From assembly GCA_038245795.1 (NCBI GenBank), contig JBBRSC010000015.1, positions 1-23,250 of the forward strand: a stretch of 23,250 nt of DNA, written 5' to 3'. The DNA comes from JBBRSC01 sp038245795. Lineage in GTDB: Bacteria; Actinomycetota; Acidimicrobiia; Acidimicrobiales; Microtrichaceae. This document shows, piece by piece, positions 6,925 through 14,795 of the stretch (positions within the stretch are counted from its first letter, which is position 1; the number at the start of each line of letters is the position of its first letter). A model generated the notes under the pieces. It worked only from the letters and a program-made list of their open reading frames with translations, ran no database searches and was not told where the DNA came from. A program made the position numbers and the translations under genes.

Positions 6925-8799
6925 TCAGGCTTTGGCGTTCTTGAGGTTCTTCGCCAACTTGGCGCGATCGCCCATAGGGAGATGCACTTTGCGAAGGCGC
7001 ACGAAGTTCGGGGTCACCTCGACGCATTCATCGGACTCGATGAACTCCAGCGCCTGCTCGAGCGAGGGGATCCGGGCCGGGATGAGCGGAATCGTGTTGT
7101 CCGATGAAGACGTCCGCATGTTGGTGAGCTTCTTCTCACGCGCAATGTTCACGTCCATGTCGTCCTGGCGGGAGTTCTCGCCAACGATCATGCCCTCGTA
7201 GACCTCCGTGGTCGGCGGCACGAAGAGGGTGCATCGTTCCTGAAGGGCCGTGATGGCGTAGGTGGTGGTCATGCCACGCCGATCCGACACGATGGAGCCG
7301 CGCTCACGCGCGCGGAGCTCGCCCGCCCACGGCTCGTACGCCTCGAAGACGTGATGCATGATGCCCGTGCCACGGGTTTCGGTGAGGAACTGGGTGCGGA
7401 AACCAATCAGGCCTCGTGCTGGCACGGAGTAGTCGAGGCGGACCCAACCGGTGCCGTGGTTCACCATGTTCTCCAAACGACCCTTACGGGGCGCTACGAG
7501 CGCTGTGACGGCGCCCAGGTGTTCCTCGGGGACATCTATGGAGAGACGCTCGACGGGCTCGTGGATGGCGCCGTCGATCTCACGGGTGACCACCTGTGGC
7601 TTACCGACGGTGAGCTCGAAGCCTTCGCGACGCATGATCTCAATGAGCACTGCGAGCTGGAGTTCGCCTCGTGCCTGGACCTCCCAGGCATCTGGACGAT
7701 CAGTGTCGACGACCCGGAGGCTCACGTTACCGACGAGTTCAGCGTCGAGGCGGTTCTTGATCTGTCGGGCGGTGAGCTTGGTGCCGTCCTGGCCATTGAG
7801 CGGCGAGGTATTGATGCCGAGCGTCATCGACAACGACGGCTCGTCGACGGTGATCACGGGCAACGGCCGCGGATCGTCGATGTCGGCGAGCGTCTCGCCG
7901 ATGGTGATCTCGGGGATGCCCGCAATGGCGGCAATTTCGCCCGCCGAGACCTGGTCGATCTCGACGCGTTCGTGGTTCTCGTTGATGTAGATCGTGCCGA
8001 CCTTGGCGCGCTCGATCGTTCCGTCGGTGCGACACCACGCAACCTGCTGACCCCGCTTGATGGTTCCGTGGAGCACACGGCACAACGCCAGACGGCCCAC
8101 GTAGCTCGAGGCGTCGAGGTTGGTGACCAGAGCCTGCATCGGGTGCTCGGGATCGGTTTCGGGAGCAGGGATGCGATCGAGGATCATGTCGAACAGCGGC
8201 TTGAGGTTCTCGCCGGGCGTGTCGAGGTCGAGCGTTGCCTGGCCGTCGCGGGCAACGGTGTAGATGATCGGGAACTCGATCTGATGATCGTGGGCGTCGA
8301 GATCCAAGAAGAGCTCGTAGACCTCGTCGACAACATCGGCGACGCGAGCATCGGGTCGGTCGATCTTGTTGATCACGAGGACGACCGGGAGATCCAGCGC
8401 TAAGGCCTTACGCAGTACGAATCGGGTTTGGGGGAGCGGTCCCTCCGACGCATCGACAAGCAACAGCACCCCATCGACCATGGTGAGGGCACGTTCGACC
8501 TCGCCGCCGAAGTCGGCGTGGCCCGGAGTATCGACGATGTTGATCTTCACCGCCGGCGAACCATCGGGTGGCGAGTAGCGCACGGAGGTGTTCTTCGCCT
8601 CGATCGTGATCCCCTTCTCACGTTCGAGATCCATCGAGTCCATGACTCGATCCTTCAGTTCCGCACCCTCACGGAACGCACCCGCCTGGCGCAGCATGGC
8701 GTCGACAAGGGTTGTCTTGCCGTGGTCAACGTGGGCGACGATCGCGATGTTGCGAATACCGTTGACACGGTGAGTCGCATCGTTCAGGGGCGCGGACAT
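6925..8799 (-). CDS. typA: Ribosome-associated GTPase TypA/BipA
   Basis: TypA/BipA is an EF-G-like translational GTPase that binds the ribosome and assists large-subunit assembly and stress or cold adaptation. The 624-residue protein has the full family length. The P-loop is AHVDHGKT at 22-29, the switch I region holds EREKGITI, G3 is DTPGH at 90-94 and G4 is NKID at 144-147. EF-G-like domains II, III and V and the family-specific C-terminal domain follow, including the RGLIGFRTQFLTETRGTGI region. The basic tail ends in KLAKNLKNAKA. GGAG lies about 7 nt before the ATG at 8799. It is the last of three minus-strand genes (cysQ, ABC1 kinase, typA); a gap of 116 bp separates it from the kinase gene. 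Confidence 0.97.
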   Translation of the reverse strand: MSAPLNDATHRVNGIRNIAIVAHVDHGKTTLVDAMLRQAGAFREGAELKDRVMDSMDLEREKGITIEAKNTSVRYSPPDGSPAVKINIVDTPGHADFGGEVERALTMVDGVLLLVDASEGPLPQTRFVLRKALALDLPVVLVINKIDRPDARVADVVDEVYELFLDLDAHDHQIEFPIIYTVARDGQATLDLDTPGENLKPLFDMILDRIPAPETDPEHPMQALVTNLDASSYVGRLALCRVLHGTIKRGQQVAWCRTDGTIERAKVGTIYINENHERVEIDQVSAGEIAAIAGIPEITIGETLADIDDPRPLPVITVDEPSLSMTLGINTSPLNGQDGTKLTARQIKNRLDAELVGNVSLRVVDTDRPDAWEVQARGELQLAVLIEIMRREGFELTVGKPQVVTREIDGAIHEPVERLSIDVPEEHLGAVTALVAPRKGRLENMVNHGTGWVRLDYSVPARGLIGFRTQFLTETRGTGIMHHVFEAYEPWAGELRARERGSIVSDRRGMTTTYAITALQERCTLFVPPTTEVYEGMIVGENSRQDDMDVNIAREKKLTNMRTSSSDNTIPLIPARIPSLEQALEFIESDECVEVTPNFVRLRKVHLPMGDRAKLAKNLKNAKA

Positions 8800-8915
8800 G
8801 GAGGAACTCCGAAAACTGGGGGACTTCCAGTGTGCCCGACAGCAGGCGGAACCGACGAATGCGTAGCGCGGCAGAGTCTCAGGAGGTCTCTCAGACTGAG
8901 CACCCGCCGCTGAGA

Positions 8916-10556
8916 TCAGCTTCCGCTGAGACGCTTGCGGATCATGTCGCGTCGCTCTTGGAGATCCTGATAGGTGACCTTGTCCATGTCGGGATCGACG
9001 ATACCGAAACTGGCTTTGATTGCCTCGGCGTCGACGTTGAGTTCGCTCGGATCGATGCCCATGTCAGCGGCGATCCGATCGCCGTGCGTCGCGGCCATGT
9101 GGATCGACAGGCTCATGAATTCGCCGAGGATGTCGAGCTCAGGGGCCAACTTGGCGATGGCGCCATCGAGAAACATGAGGTTCTTGACGTAGAGCATCAG
9201 AATTTTCGGCAATCGAGCCCCATAGCCGAGCAGCGCTTGGATGATCCGTTGGATCTCGCCGACCAGTTGCTCTTGGCTCATCGATGTCGGATCCACCGGT
9301 GTCTGATCGAGACCGAGGTCCAGGAACACCTCCCGAAGGTCGGTATCCATCGGTAGGGCGCCGAGATCGCGAAAGGCGGCAAGTTGGCCCATGAAGTCGC
9401 CCGTCGCCGCCGTCATCATCAGTCGAAGGAACGCGTTCCGTTGGAGCGGTGTCATGCGGGCTGTGATACCGAAGTCGAGCAGCCCGATGCGGCCATCATG
9501 GAGCACGAAGAGGTTTCCGCCGTGCAGATCGCCGTGGAAGATCCCGTGGATCATGCAGCCCTCAGTAAAACCCTTCAAGCCGATCCGGATGACTTCGGTG
9601 GTGTCGATCCCGGCGGCGCGCATACCCTCGACGTCATCGAACCCGAAGCCGATCAGACGCTCCATGACCAGCATCCGTCGTGTCACGAGCTGTGGATGGG
9701 GGCGGGGGACGACGAAGCCGCGTTGCTCGAGCAGGGCGAAGACCTGGGCGACGTCCAACATGTTCTCGGCTTCGAGACGGAAATCGAGTTCCTCGCAGAT
9801 GGTCTCCGCAAACAATTCGACGAGCGCCGGAGGGTTGGCGAGCGCGGCGATGGGAATCCTGCCGACCATGAACGGGGCCAGCCACGCCATGACGCGCAGG
9901 TCCTGATGGACCTGGGAGCGGATCGTCGGGCGCTGGACCTTGACCACGACTTCTTGACCATCGAGGAGGCGGGCGCGGTGCACCTGAGCAATCGACGCGG
10001 CCGCCAGAGGAACGCGGTCGAACTCCGAGAACGTTGCCTCGATGGGTCCGCCGAGCTCGGTCTCTACGACCTCCCGGACCACGTCCCAGGTCTCGGCGGG
10101 CACCTTGTCCCGACAGAGCCGGAACTCCGCCACGAGCTCCTCGGGGAACAAGCCCTCACCCGACGAGATGACCTGGCCCAGCTTGATATACGTAGGGCCG
10201 AGGACCTCCGCTGCCTCGCGGAGGCGCCGTGAAACCCCTGAACGCGAGACGGCTCCCCCGACCCTTCGTTCCTTGACCGCCCAGACGCCCAATGCCCGCC
10301 CGAGATGCCAGGTGACCGTCACGAGACGACGAAGCGGTGGGATCTTTCGGGGGGTTGTGAGATCGGGCACCTGGCGACGGGTTGCGGCTCGAATCACCGC
10401 GATCCCCTTGGTCCATGTCAACTCCTGGCGATTGATGGTCCAGGGTTCGTCGTCGGAGAACGAGCCGAGCTCGTAGTCGGTCGGGCGATGGGCCGCATCC
10501 AGGTCGGGCGCGGGAACGTCAGCTACGGGAACATCAGGCACATTGCAGTTTGCCAC
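8916..10556 (-). CDS. ABC1/UbiB (AarF) family atypical protein kinase
   Basis: UbiB/ABC1 proteins are atypical kinase-fold ATPases linked to ubiquinone or other isoprenoid lipid metabolism. This one is 546 residues. The family KxGQ motif is KLGQ at 125-128, the Ala-rich nucleotide loop is AAASIAQVHRA at about 185-195, and the conserved Lys is K206 (VVVKVQRP). The catalytic HGDLHGGN is at 341-348 and DFG at 361-363. The C-terminus lacks the strongly hydrophobic pair of membrane helices seen in proteobacterial UbiB, although a moderately hydrophobic stretch lies near 480-500. The KxGQ motif comes late, so there is an acidic, Pro-rich N-terminal extension of about 40-50 residues. The start at GTG 10556 is uncertain because no good ribosome site is seen. 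If the organism uses menaquinone, the substrate is unlikely to be ubiquinone. Confidence 0.92.
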   Translation of the reverse strand: MANCNVPDVPVADVPAPDLDAAHRPTDYELGSFSDDEPWTINRQELTWTKGIAVIRAATRRQVPDLTTPRKIPPLRRLVTVTWHLGRALGVWAVKERRVGGAVSRSGVSRRLREAAEVLGPTYIKLGQVISSGEGLFPEELVAEFRLCRDKVPAETWDVVREVVETELGGPIEATFSEFDRVPLAAASIAQVHRARLLDGQEVVVKVQRPTIRSQVHQDLRVMAWLAPFMVGRIPIAALANPPALVELFAETICEELDFRLEAENMLDVAQVFALLEQRGFVVPRPHPQLVTRRMLVMERLIGFGFDDVEGMRAAGIDTTEVIRIGLKGFTEGCMIHGIFHGDLHGGNLFVLHDGRIGLLDFGITARMTPLQRNAFLRLMMTAATGDFMGQLAAFRDLGALPMDTDLREVFLDLGLDQTPVDPTSMSQEQLVGEIQRIIQALLGYGARLPKILMLYVKNLMFLDGAIAKLAPELDILGEFMSLSIHMAATHGDRIAADMGIDPSELNVDAEAIKASFGIVDPDMDKVTYQDLQERRDMIRKRLSGS

Positions 10557-10607
10557 CCGGACACTGAAAGTCCCGAGGCGGCCGGACGTGGCAGGCCGGG
10601 ACGGATC

Positions 10608-11426
10608 TCAGGCTGACGACGCACGAAGCGCAGCGGACACCTCCGGCGCCCACTCGGGCCGGCAGATCAGCAGGTCCGGCAGCAGCGGATCAAGTTGGTT
10701 GTAGACGAGCGGCGATCCGTCGAGGCGGGTCGCAACGAGCCCCGTGGCGAGACACACGGCAGCGGGTGCGCAATTGTCCCACTCGTACTGACCGCCGGAG
10801 TGGGGGTAGATGTCGACGTCGCCTCGCACGACAGCCATCGCTTTCGCTCCCGCCGAGCCCATGGAGACGAGCTCACCAGAGAGTGCATCTCGGATTGTGG
10901 TGGCCTCGACAGGCGGCCGGCTCCGACTCACGACGATCAGCGGCGACGTCGAACGGGCAGCGCTCACCGCGGGAAGCACGGGCGGCCGCGCCGTCGAGAG
11001 GACGATGCGCTGAGCTGGCAGCGCGACAGCGCCGACGACCGGCGCCCCGTCCACACACATGGCGACGTGCACCGCCCAGTCCTGGCGATCAGGCTCGGAA
11101 AATTCCCTCGTGCCGTCGAGCGGATCGATCACCCAGACCCGGGATGCCGCCATGCGCGAGGTGCGATCGGCCGTGGTTTCATCCGCGATGCCCTCCTCGC
11201 TGAAGGCGGCGTCGTGGGGGCGGAGTTCGGACAGCGCTCCCATGATGAACTCGTGCGCAGTCCGATCACCGTGCGCCTTCAGCTCCGCGGAGTCAGCTCC
11301 GTCGGCTACGAGCGACGCCCTCAAATCCATCAACATCTGCCCGGTTCGCTCGGCCAAGGTGGCGGCGAGCTGATGATCGGGAGCGAGCTCGCTCGTCGAT
11401 GGGGTCTGGTCGCCGTGTTGCTGCAC
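10608..11426 (-). CDS. cysQ: 3'(2'),5'-bisphosphate nucleotidase CysQ-like (inositol monophosphatase family)
   Basis: CysQ hydrolyses PAP (and PAPS) to AMP (APS), clearing the product of PAPS-using reactions. The 272-residue protein has the lithium-sensitive phosphatase motifs. These are K50...D54 in KAHGDRTAHEFI, the metal ligand E78 in SEEG, DPLDGT at 101-106 and a late WDNCAPAAV motif. Some family members act on inositol phosphate or fructose bisphosphate, but the position back to back with cysDNC strongly favours CysQ. The frame stays open to a TTG at 11495. The GTG at 11426 is preferred because TACGGT lies 6 nt before it, a leaderless promoter pattern. It is followed after 51 bp by the ABC1 kinase gene on the same strand. 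Confidence 0.87.
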   Translation of the reverse strand: MQQHGDQTPSTSELAPDHQLAATLAERTGQMLMDLRASLVADGADSAELKAHGDRTAHEFIMGALSELRPHDAAFSEEGIADETTADRTSRMAASRVWVIDPLDGTREFSEPDRQDWAVHVAMCVDGAPVVGAVALPAQRIVLSTARPPVLPAVSAARSTSPLIVVSRSRPPVEATTIRDALSGELVSMGSAGAKAMAVVRGDVDIYPHSGGQYEWDNCAPAAVCLATGLVATRLDGSPLVYNQLDPLLPDLLICRPEWAPEVSAALRASSA

Positions 11427-11432
11427 GACACG

Positions 11433-11438
11433 ACCGTA
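11433..11438 (-). promoter_or_regulatory. Putative -10 box of cysQ, leaderless start
   Basis: On the minus strand TACGGT is followed by CGTGTC (6 nt) and the GTG at 11426. GGTTTG lies 17 nt upstream and could be a weak -35. The first copy of an 11-bp direct repeat (11442-11452) falls inside the -35/-10 spacer. Confidence 0.45.
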
Positions 11439-11441
11439 CCG

Positions 11442-11482
11442 GCTCCTTGGCAGAGCAAACCCGAGCAGAGCGCTCCTTGGCA
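11442..11482. repeat. 11-bp direct repeat in the cysQ/cysD divergent region
   Basis: GCTCCTTGGCA occurs at 11442-11452 and again at 11472-11482, exactly 30 bp apart, about three turns of DNA helix. Both copies lie between the divergent cysQ and cysD genes. The first falls inside the proposed cysQ promoter and the second just upstream of the proposed cysD -35. Same-face spacing suggests a regulator binding site; which regulator is unknown. Confidence 0.5.
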
Positions 11483-11489
11483 CAAAGGT

Positions 11490-11502
11490 GACCAAGTTGG
11501 TC
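11490..11502. promoter_or_regulatory. Inverted repeat, candidate operator of the cysDNC operon
   Basis: GACCAA-G-TTGGTC is a perfect 6-bp-arm inverted repeat centred 31 bp before the cysD ATG. It overlaps the possible -35 (GTGACC, 11488-11493) and the spacer of the proposed cysD promoter, where a bound repressor would block RNA polymerase. A further TTGGT half-site lies at 11508-11512. Confidence 0.42.
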
Positions 11503-11511
11503 GGGATTTGG

Positions 11512-11517
11512 TACCGT
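11512..11517 (+). promoter_or_regulatory. Putative -10 box of cysDNC
   Basis: TACCGT lies 9 nt before the cysD ATG, with GTGACC (4/6 match to TTGACA) 18 nt upstream. No Shine-Dalgarno site is visible, so the mRNA would have a very short leader or none. Confidence 0.4.
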
Positions 11518-11526
11518 TCCGCTCAT

Positions 11527-12471
11527 ATGAGCGACACCCCCGTTACTGGCGCCGAGCGTGCGACGTCCAACTACGGCCTCGATCATCTGCGGACGCTCGA
11601 GTCCGAATCGATCCACATCATCCGGGAGGTCGCCGCCGAATTCGAGCGACCATGCCTGTTGTTCAGCGGCGGCAAGGACTCGGTCGTGATGTTGCATCTC
11701 GCCGTGAAGGCCTTCGCCCCAGGACGGCCTCCCTTCCCGGTCATGCACGTCGACACCGGCCACAACTTTTCTGAGGTCATCGAGTTTCGCGATGAGTGCG
11801 TTGAACGGCTCGGCGTCAGGCTCGTCGTGGCATCGGTCCAGGACGACATCGATGCTGGCCGGGTGTCGGAGCAGACCGGGCCGCGCGCCTCTCGCAACCA
11901 GCTCCAGACCACGACGCTGCTGCGGGGCATCGAGGAACAGCGATACGACGCTGTCTTCGGCGGCGCCCGTCGCGACGAAGAGAAGGCTCGTGCCAAGGAA
12001 CGGGTGTACTCCTTCCGCGACGAGTTCGGTCAATGGGATCCGAAGAACCAGCGCCCCGAAGTGTGGAGCCTCTACAACGGGCGCCATCAACAGGGAGAAC
12101 ACATACGCGTGTTTCCGCTGTCGAATTGGACCGAGCTCGACATCTGGTCCTATATCGAAGTCGAAGACATCGTGTTGCCGACCATCTACTTCGCCCATCA
12201 GCGCGAGGTGTTCCAGCGAGACGGGATGTGGCTGGCGGTCACTCCCGCCGTCACGATCATGGACGGCGAGGTTCCCGAGATCCGAACGGTCCGGTACCGC
12301 ACGGTGGGGGATGCATCGTGCACGGGGGCCGTTGACTCGGACGCCGCAACCGTGGATGAGGTGATTGCCGAGGTGGCCGCCAGCCGGGTCACCGAACGCG
12401 GTGCGACCCGCGCTGATGATCGGGCGTCGGAAGCAGCCATGGAGGATCGAAAGCGCGTGGGGTATTTCTGA
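11527..12471 (+). CDS. cysD: Sulfate adenylyltransferase subunit 2 CysD
   Basis: CysD is the catalytic ATP-PPase subunit that joins ATP and sulfate to form adenosine 5'-phosphosulfate (APS), driven by the GTPase CysN. The 314-residue protein begins with the family segment YGLDHLRTLESESIHIIREV. The PP-loop is SGGKDS at 47-52, MHVDTGHNF follows, and the GGARRDEEKARAKERVYSFR region is diagnostic of CysD. The ATG at 11527 is chosen because homology begins just after it; the frame extends 13 codons upstream without support. The stop TGA overlaps the cysN ATG by one base (TGATG), so translation is probably coupled. It is divergent from cysQ. Confidence 0.96.
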   Translation: MSDTPVTGAERATSNYGLDHLRTLESESIHIIREVAAEFERPCLLFSGGKDSVVMLHLAVKAFAPGRPPFPVMHVDTGHNFSEVIEFRDECVERLGVRLVVASVQDDIDAGRVSEQTGPRASRNQLQTTTLLRGIEEQRYDAVFGGARRDEEKARAKERVYSFRDEFGQWDPKNQRPEVWSLYNGRHQQGEHIRVFPLSNWTELDIWSYIEVEDIVLPTIYFAHQREVFQRDGMWLAVTPAVTIMDGEVPEIRTVRYRTVGDASCTGAVDSDAATVDEVIAEVAASRVTERGATRADDRASEAAMEDRKRVGYF

Positions 12472-13742
12472 TGTCCGCCTACAGCGATGCCTCCGAGATG
12501 ATCCGAATTGCGACGGCCGGCTCGGTTGATGACGGGAAGTCGACGCTCATCGGTCGTCTGCTCTACGACACCAAATCCATCTTCGAGGATCAGATGGAGG
12601 CGGTGGAACGGACCAGCGTGCAGATGGGCGCCGAGCACACCAACCTGGCCCTATTGACAGACGGGCTCCGCGCCGAACGTGAGCAAGGCATCACCATCGA
12701 TGTCGCCTATCGGTACTTCGCCACGCCCAAGCGGAAATTCATCATCGCCGATACCCCCGGTCACATTCAGTACACCCGGAACATGGTGACCGGCGCATCG
12801 ACCGCGGATCTTGCGATCGTCCTGATCGATGCCCGCAAGGGGGTCCTCGAGCAGTCGAGGCGGCACGCGTTCCTGTCATCGCTGCTCCGGATCCCACATC
12901 TCGTTCTGGCCGTCAACAAGATGGACCTTGTCGACTACGACGAGGCGGTCTTCGAGGAGATCAAATCTGAGTTCCGGGATTTCGCCCGCAAGCTCGACGT
13001 TGCCGACCTCACCTTCATTCCAGTCTCAGCGCTCCACGGTGACAACGTCGTGAACCGCTCCCAGAACATGGAATGGTACGGCGGGTCGTCGCTGCTGCAT
13101 CACCTCGAACAGGTGCACGTCGCTTCGGATCGGAACCTCATCGACGCCCGCTTCGCTGTGCAGTACGTCATCCGACCTCACGCCACCGAGCACCACGACT
13201 TCCGCGGCTACGCCGGCCGTATCTCCGGCGGAGTCTTCAAGCCGGGCGACGAGGTCGTCGTCCTCCCGTCTGGGTTCACCTCCAAGATCTCGTCGATCCA
13301 GACAGCCGATGGCCCGCTGGATGAGGCCTACCCGCCGATGTCGGTGTCCATCACGCTGGACGATGAGATCGACATCAGTCGGGGTGACATGTTGTGCAGG
13401 CCGCACAATCAACCGCGGGTCACCCAGGACATCGACGCCATGGTGTGTTGGCTGAGCGAGGCCTCCTCGCTCCGGCCGGGGGCAAAGCTCGCGATCAAAC
13501 ACACGACCCGGTGGGCCCGAGCCATGGTGAAGGACCTCCACTACCGGCTCGATGTCAACACACTGCACCGAGAGGAAGGTGCGACCTCGCTCGGCCTGAA
13601 CGAGATCGGTCGGGTGACGCTGCGCACCACGCTGCCGCTCTTCGTCGACGAGTATCGCCGGAATCGTGAAACCGGCTCGTTCATCCTGGTCGACGAGGCA
13701 ACCAACAGCACCGTCGCCGCTGGCATGGTGCTGTCGCCATGA
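12471..13742 (+). CDS. cysN: Sulfate adenylyltransferase subunit 1 CysN (GTPase)
   Basis: CysN is an EF-Tu-like GTPase that couples GTP hydrolysis to APS formation by CysD. This copy has 423 residues, slightly short for the family, and no fused APS kinase, unlike mycobacterial CysNC. The P-loop is GSVDDGKS at 17-24, switch I contains EREQGITIDVAYRYF, G3 is DTPGH at 94-98 and G4 is NKMD at 149-152. EF-Tu-like beta-barrel domains follow, with the RISGG and RGDML motifs. The start overlaps the cysD stop by one base. The stop overlaps the cysC start by four bases (ATGA), so the three subunits are made from one mRNA. Confidence 0.97.
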   Translation: MSAYSDASEMIRIATAGSVDDGKSTLIGRLLYDTKSIFEDQMEAVERTSVQMGAEHTNLALLTDGLRAEREQGITIDVAYRYFATPKRKFIIADTPGHIQYTRNMVTGASTADLAIVLIDARKGVLEQSRRHAFLSSLLRIPHLVLAVNKMDLVDYDEAVFEEIKSEFRDFARKLDVADLTFIPVSALHGDNVVNRSQNMEWYGGSSLLHHLEQVHVASDRNLIDARFAVQYVIRPHATEHHDFRGYAGRISGGVFKPGDEVVVLPSGFTSKISSIQTADGPLDEAYPPMSVSITLDDEIDISRGDMLCRPHNQPRVTQDIDAMVCWLSEASSLRPGAKLAIKHTTRWARAMVKDLHYRLDVNTLHREEGATSLGLNEIGRVTLRTTLPLFVDEYRRNRETGSFILVDEATNSTVAAGMVLSP

Positions 13743-14341
13743 GCGATGGCCCGGCGGGACCCGACATCACGTGGCACGACGGCGAGCTGACCCGCGACGA
13801 ACGGTGGCGGCGCCTCGGTGTTCGAGGCGCCGTGATCTGGTTCACCGGACTGTCAGGGTCCGGGAAGTCGACCGTGGCGACTGCAGTCGAAGTGGTGCTC
13901 GTGGACGCTGGCCAGCCGGTATCGCGTCTCGACGGCGACAATGTGCGGCACGGCCTGTGCTCGGACCTCGGGTTCTCCGAGGGGGATCGGCAGGAGAACA
14001 TCCGTCGCGTCGGCGAAGTTGCCACCTTGATGGCAGACGCCGGCATGGTGGCGCTGGTTCCCGTGATCTCGCCGTATCGGAGCGGCCGGCAGGCGGCGCG
14101 CTCAATGGCTCTGGCGGCGGGTGTGAGGTTCATCGAGGTGTTTGTCGACACACCGCTCGAGATCTGCGAGGAACGCGACCCCAAGGGTCTCTATGCGAGG
14201 GCGAGGGCCGGCGAGATCACGGGATTCACGGGTATCGACGATCCCTACGAGGCGCCGATCGCCGCCGAGTTGACGCTCACGCCAGCCGACGGTGACGCGA
14301 CCGCTCAGGCCGGCCGCGTGCTCGCATTGCTCGAGGCCTGA
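13739..14341 (+). CDS. cysC: Adenylylsulfate kinase CysC
   Basis: CysC phosphorylates APS at the 3'-hydroxyl with ATP to give PAPS, the donor for sulfation and the substrate of PAPS reductase. The 200-residue protein has the P-loop GLSGSGKS at 37-44, DGDNVRHGL at about 65-73 and FSEGDRQENIRR at about 79-90. The lid segment DPKGLYARARAGEITGFTGI is also present. It is the last gene of cysDNC and overlaps cysN by four bases. No cysH-like reductase or sulfotransferase is in the window, so whether PAPS serves cysteine synthesis or sulfation is open. No convincing terminator follows; a 7-bp inverted repeat (CCGCCTG/CAGGCGG) has too long a loop. Confidence 0.97.
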   Translation: MSDGPAGPDITWHDGELTRDERWRRLGVRGAVIWFTGLSGSGKSTVATAVEVVLVDAGQPVSRLDGDNVRHGLCSDLGFSEGDRQENIRRVGEVATLMADAGMVALVPVISPYRSGRQAARSMALAAGVRFIEVFVDTPLEICEERDPKGLYARARAGEITGFTGIDDPYEAPIAAELTLTPADGDATAQAGRVLALLEA

Positions 14342-14379
14342 CCGCCTGCCCCACCCAAAAACCCAGAATTGTGAGTTGG

Positions 14380-14715
14380 TCAGGCGGACTCTGCAAGCTT
14401 GGCGAGTTGCGCTGATTCAGCGAGCTTCTGGAGCTGGGCGGGGGAGGGGCTCCGCCGTTGATCGAGTGGTCCCTGAATATCGCCATGGGGCTTGTCGGCG
14501 GTGTCGTAGCACTCGGCGTGGAAATGCTCGACGCGATCCCATTTGCCGCGGATGTAGACGTTGCAGATCACTTGGCGATTGCGCATCTTCGCCTGAAACT
14601 TCACCCGCTCCCCACAGGCGGCGCAGTCGACCGAGCTCCCTGCCTCGACGTCCCGGATCACTGCCCGGCTGGTGGGAATCTGTTCGGTCTTGCGGCGTTG
14701 CGTCGTGGTGGCCAT
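14380..14715 (-). CDS. Small Cys/His-rich protein, putative zinc-binding, unknown function
   Basis: I cannot assign a named family to this 111-residue protein. It has a basic N-terminus (ATTTQRRKTEQIPTSRAVIRD), then a CAACGE knuckle (C31, C34), C51, and an HFHAEC segment (H64, H66, C69). That gives enough ligands for one zinc site, perhaps C31/C34/C51/C69 or with His. After an acidic-to-polar linker, the C-terminus holds two near-identical 9-residue units, QLQKLAESA and QLAKLAESA, likely a short helix. The ATG at 14715 is chosen because the Cys-rich region follows it and the upstream part of the frame is shadow sequence. It lies 80 bp downstream of ettA on the same strand and may share its mRNA. 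Confidence 0.72.
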   Translation of the reverse strand: MATTTQRRKTEQIPTSRAVIRDVEAGSSVDCAACGERVKFQAKMRNRQVICNVYIRGKWDRVEHFHAECYDTADKPHGDIQGPLDQRRSPSPAQLQKLAESAQLAKLAESA

Positions 14716-14767
14716 ACGGAGAGCTATCGGCCTGAAACAGCCAGACCTGAGAAAACGTTCAGATCGC

Positions 14768-14791
14768 CCGAACCGGCCAACAGCGGCTCGG
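14768..14791 (-). terminator. Hairpin after ettA, possible attenuating terminator
   Basis: In the minus-strand RNA, CCGAGCCG pairs with CGGUUCGG (one G-U pair) around an 8-nt loop just after the ettA stop codon. A short U run (UUUU) comes only about 12 nt later, so termination may be partial, leaving some read-through into the small Cys/His gene. Confidence 0.3.
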
Positions 14792-14795
14792 CGCC

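Noticed and set aside
14343..14386. CCGCCTG/CAGGCGG inverted repeat after cysC as a terminator
   Set aside because: The loop is about 30 nt and no T tract follows the stem.
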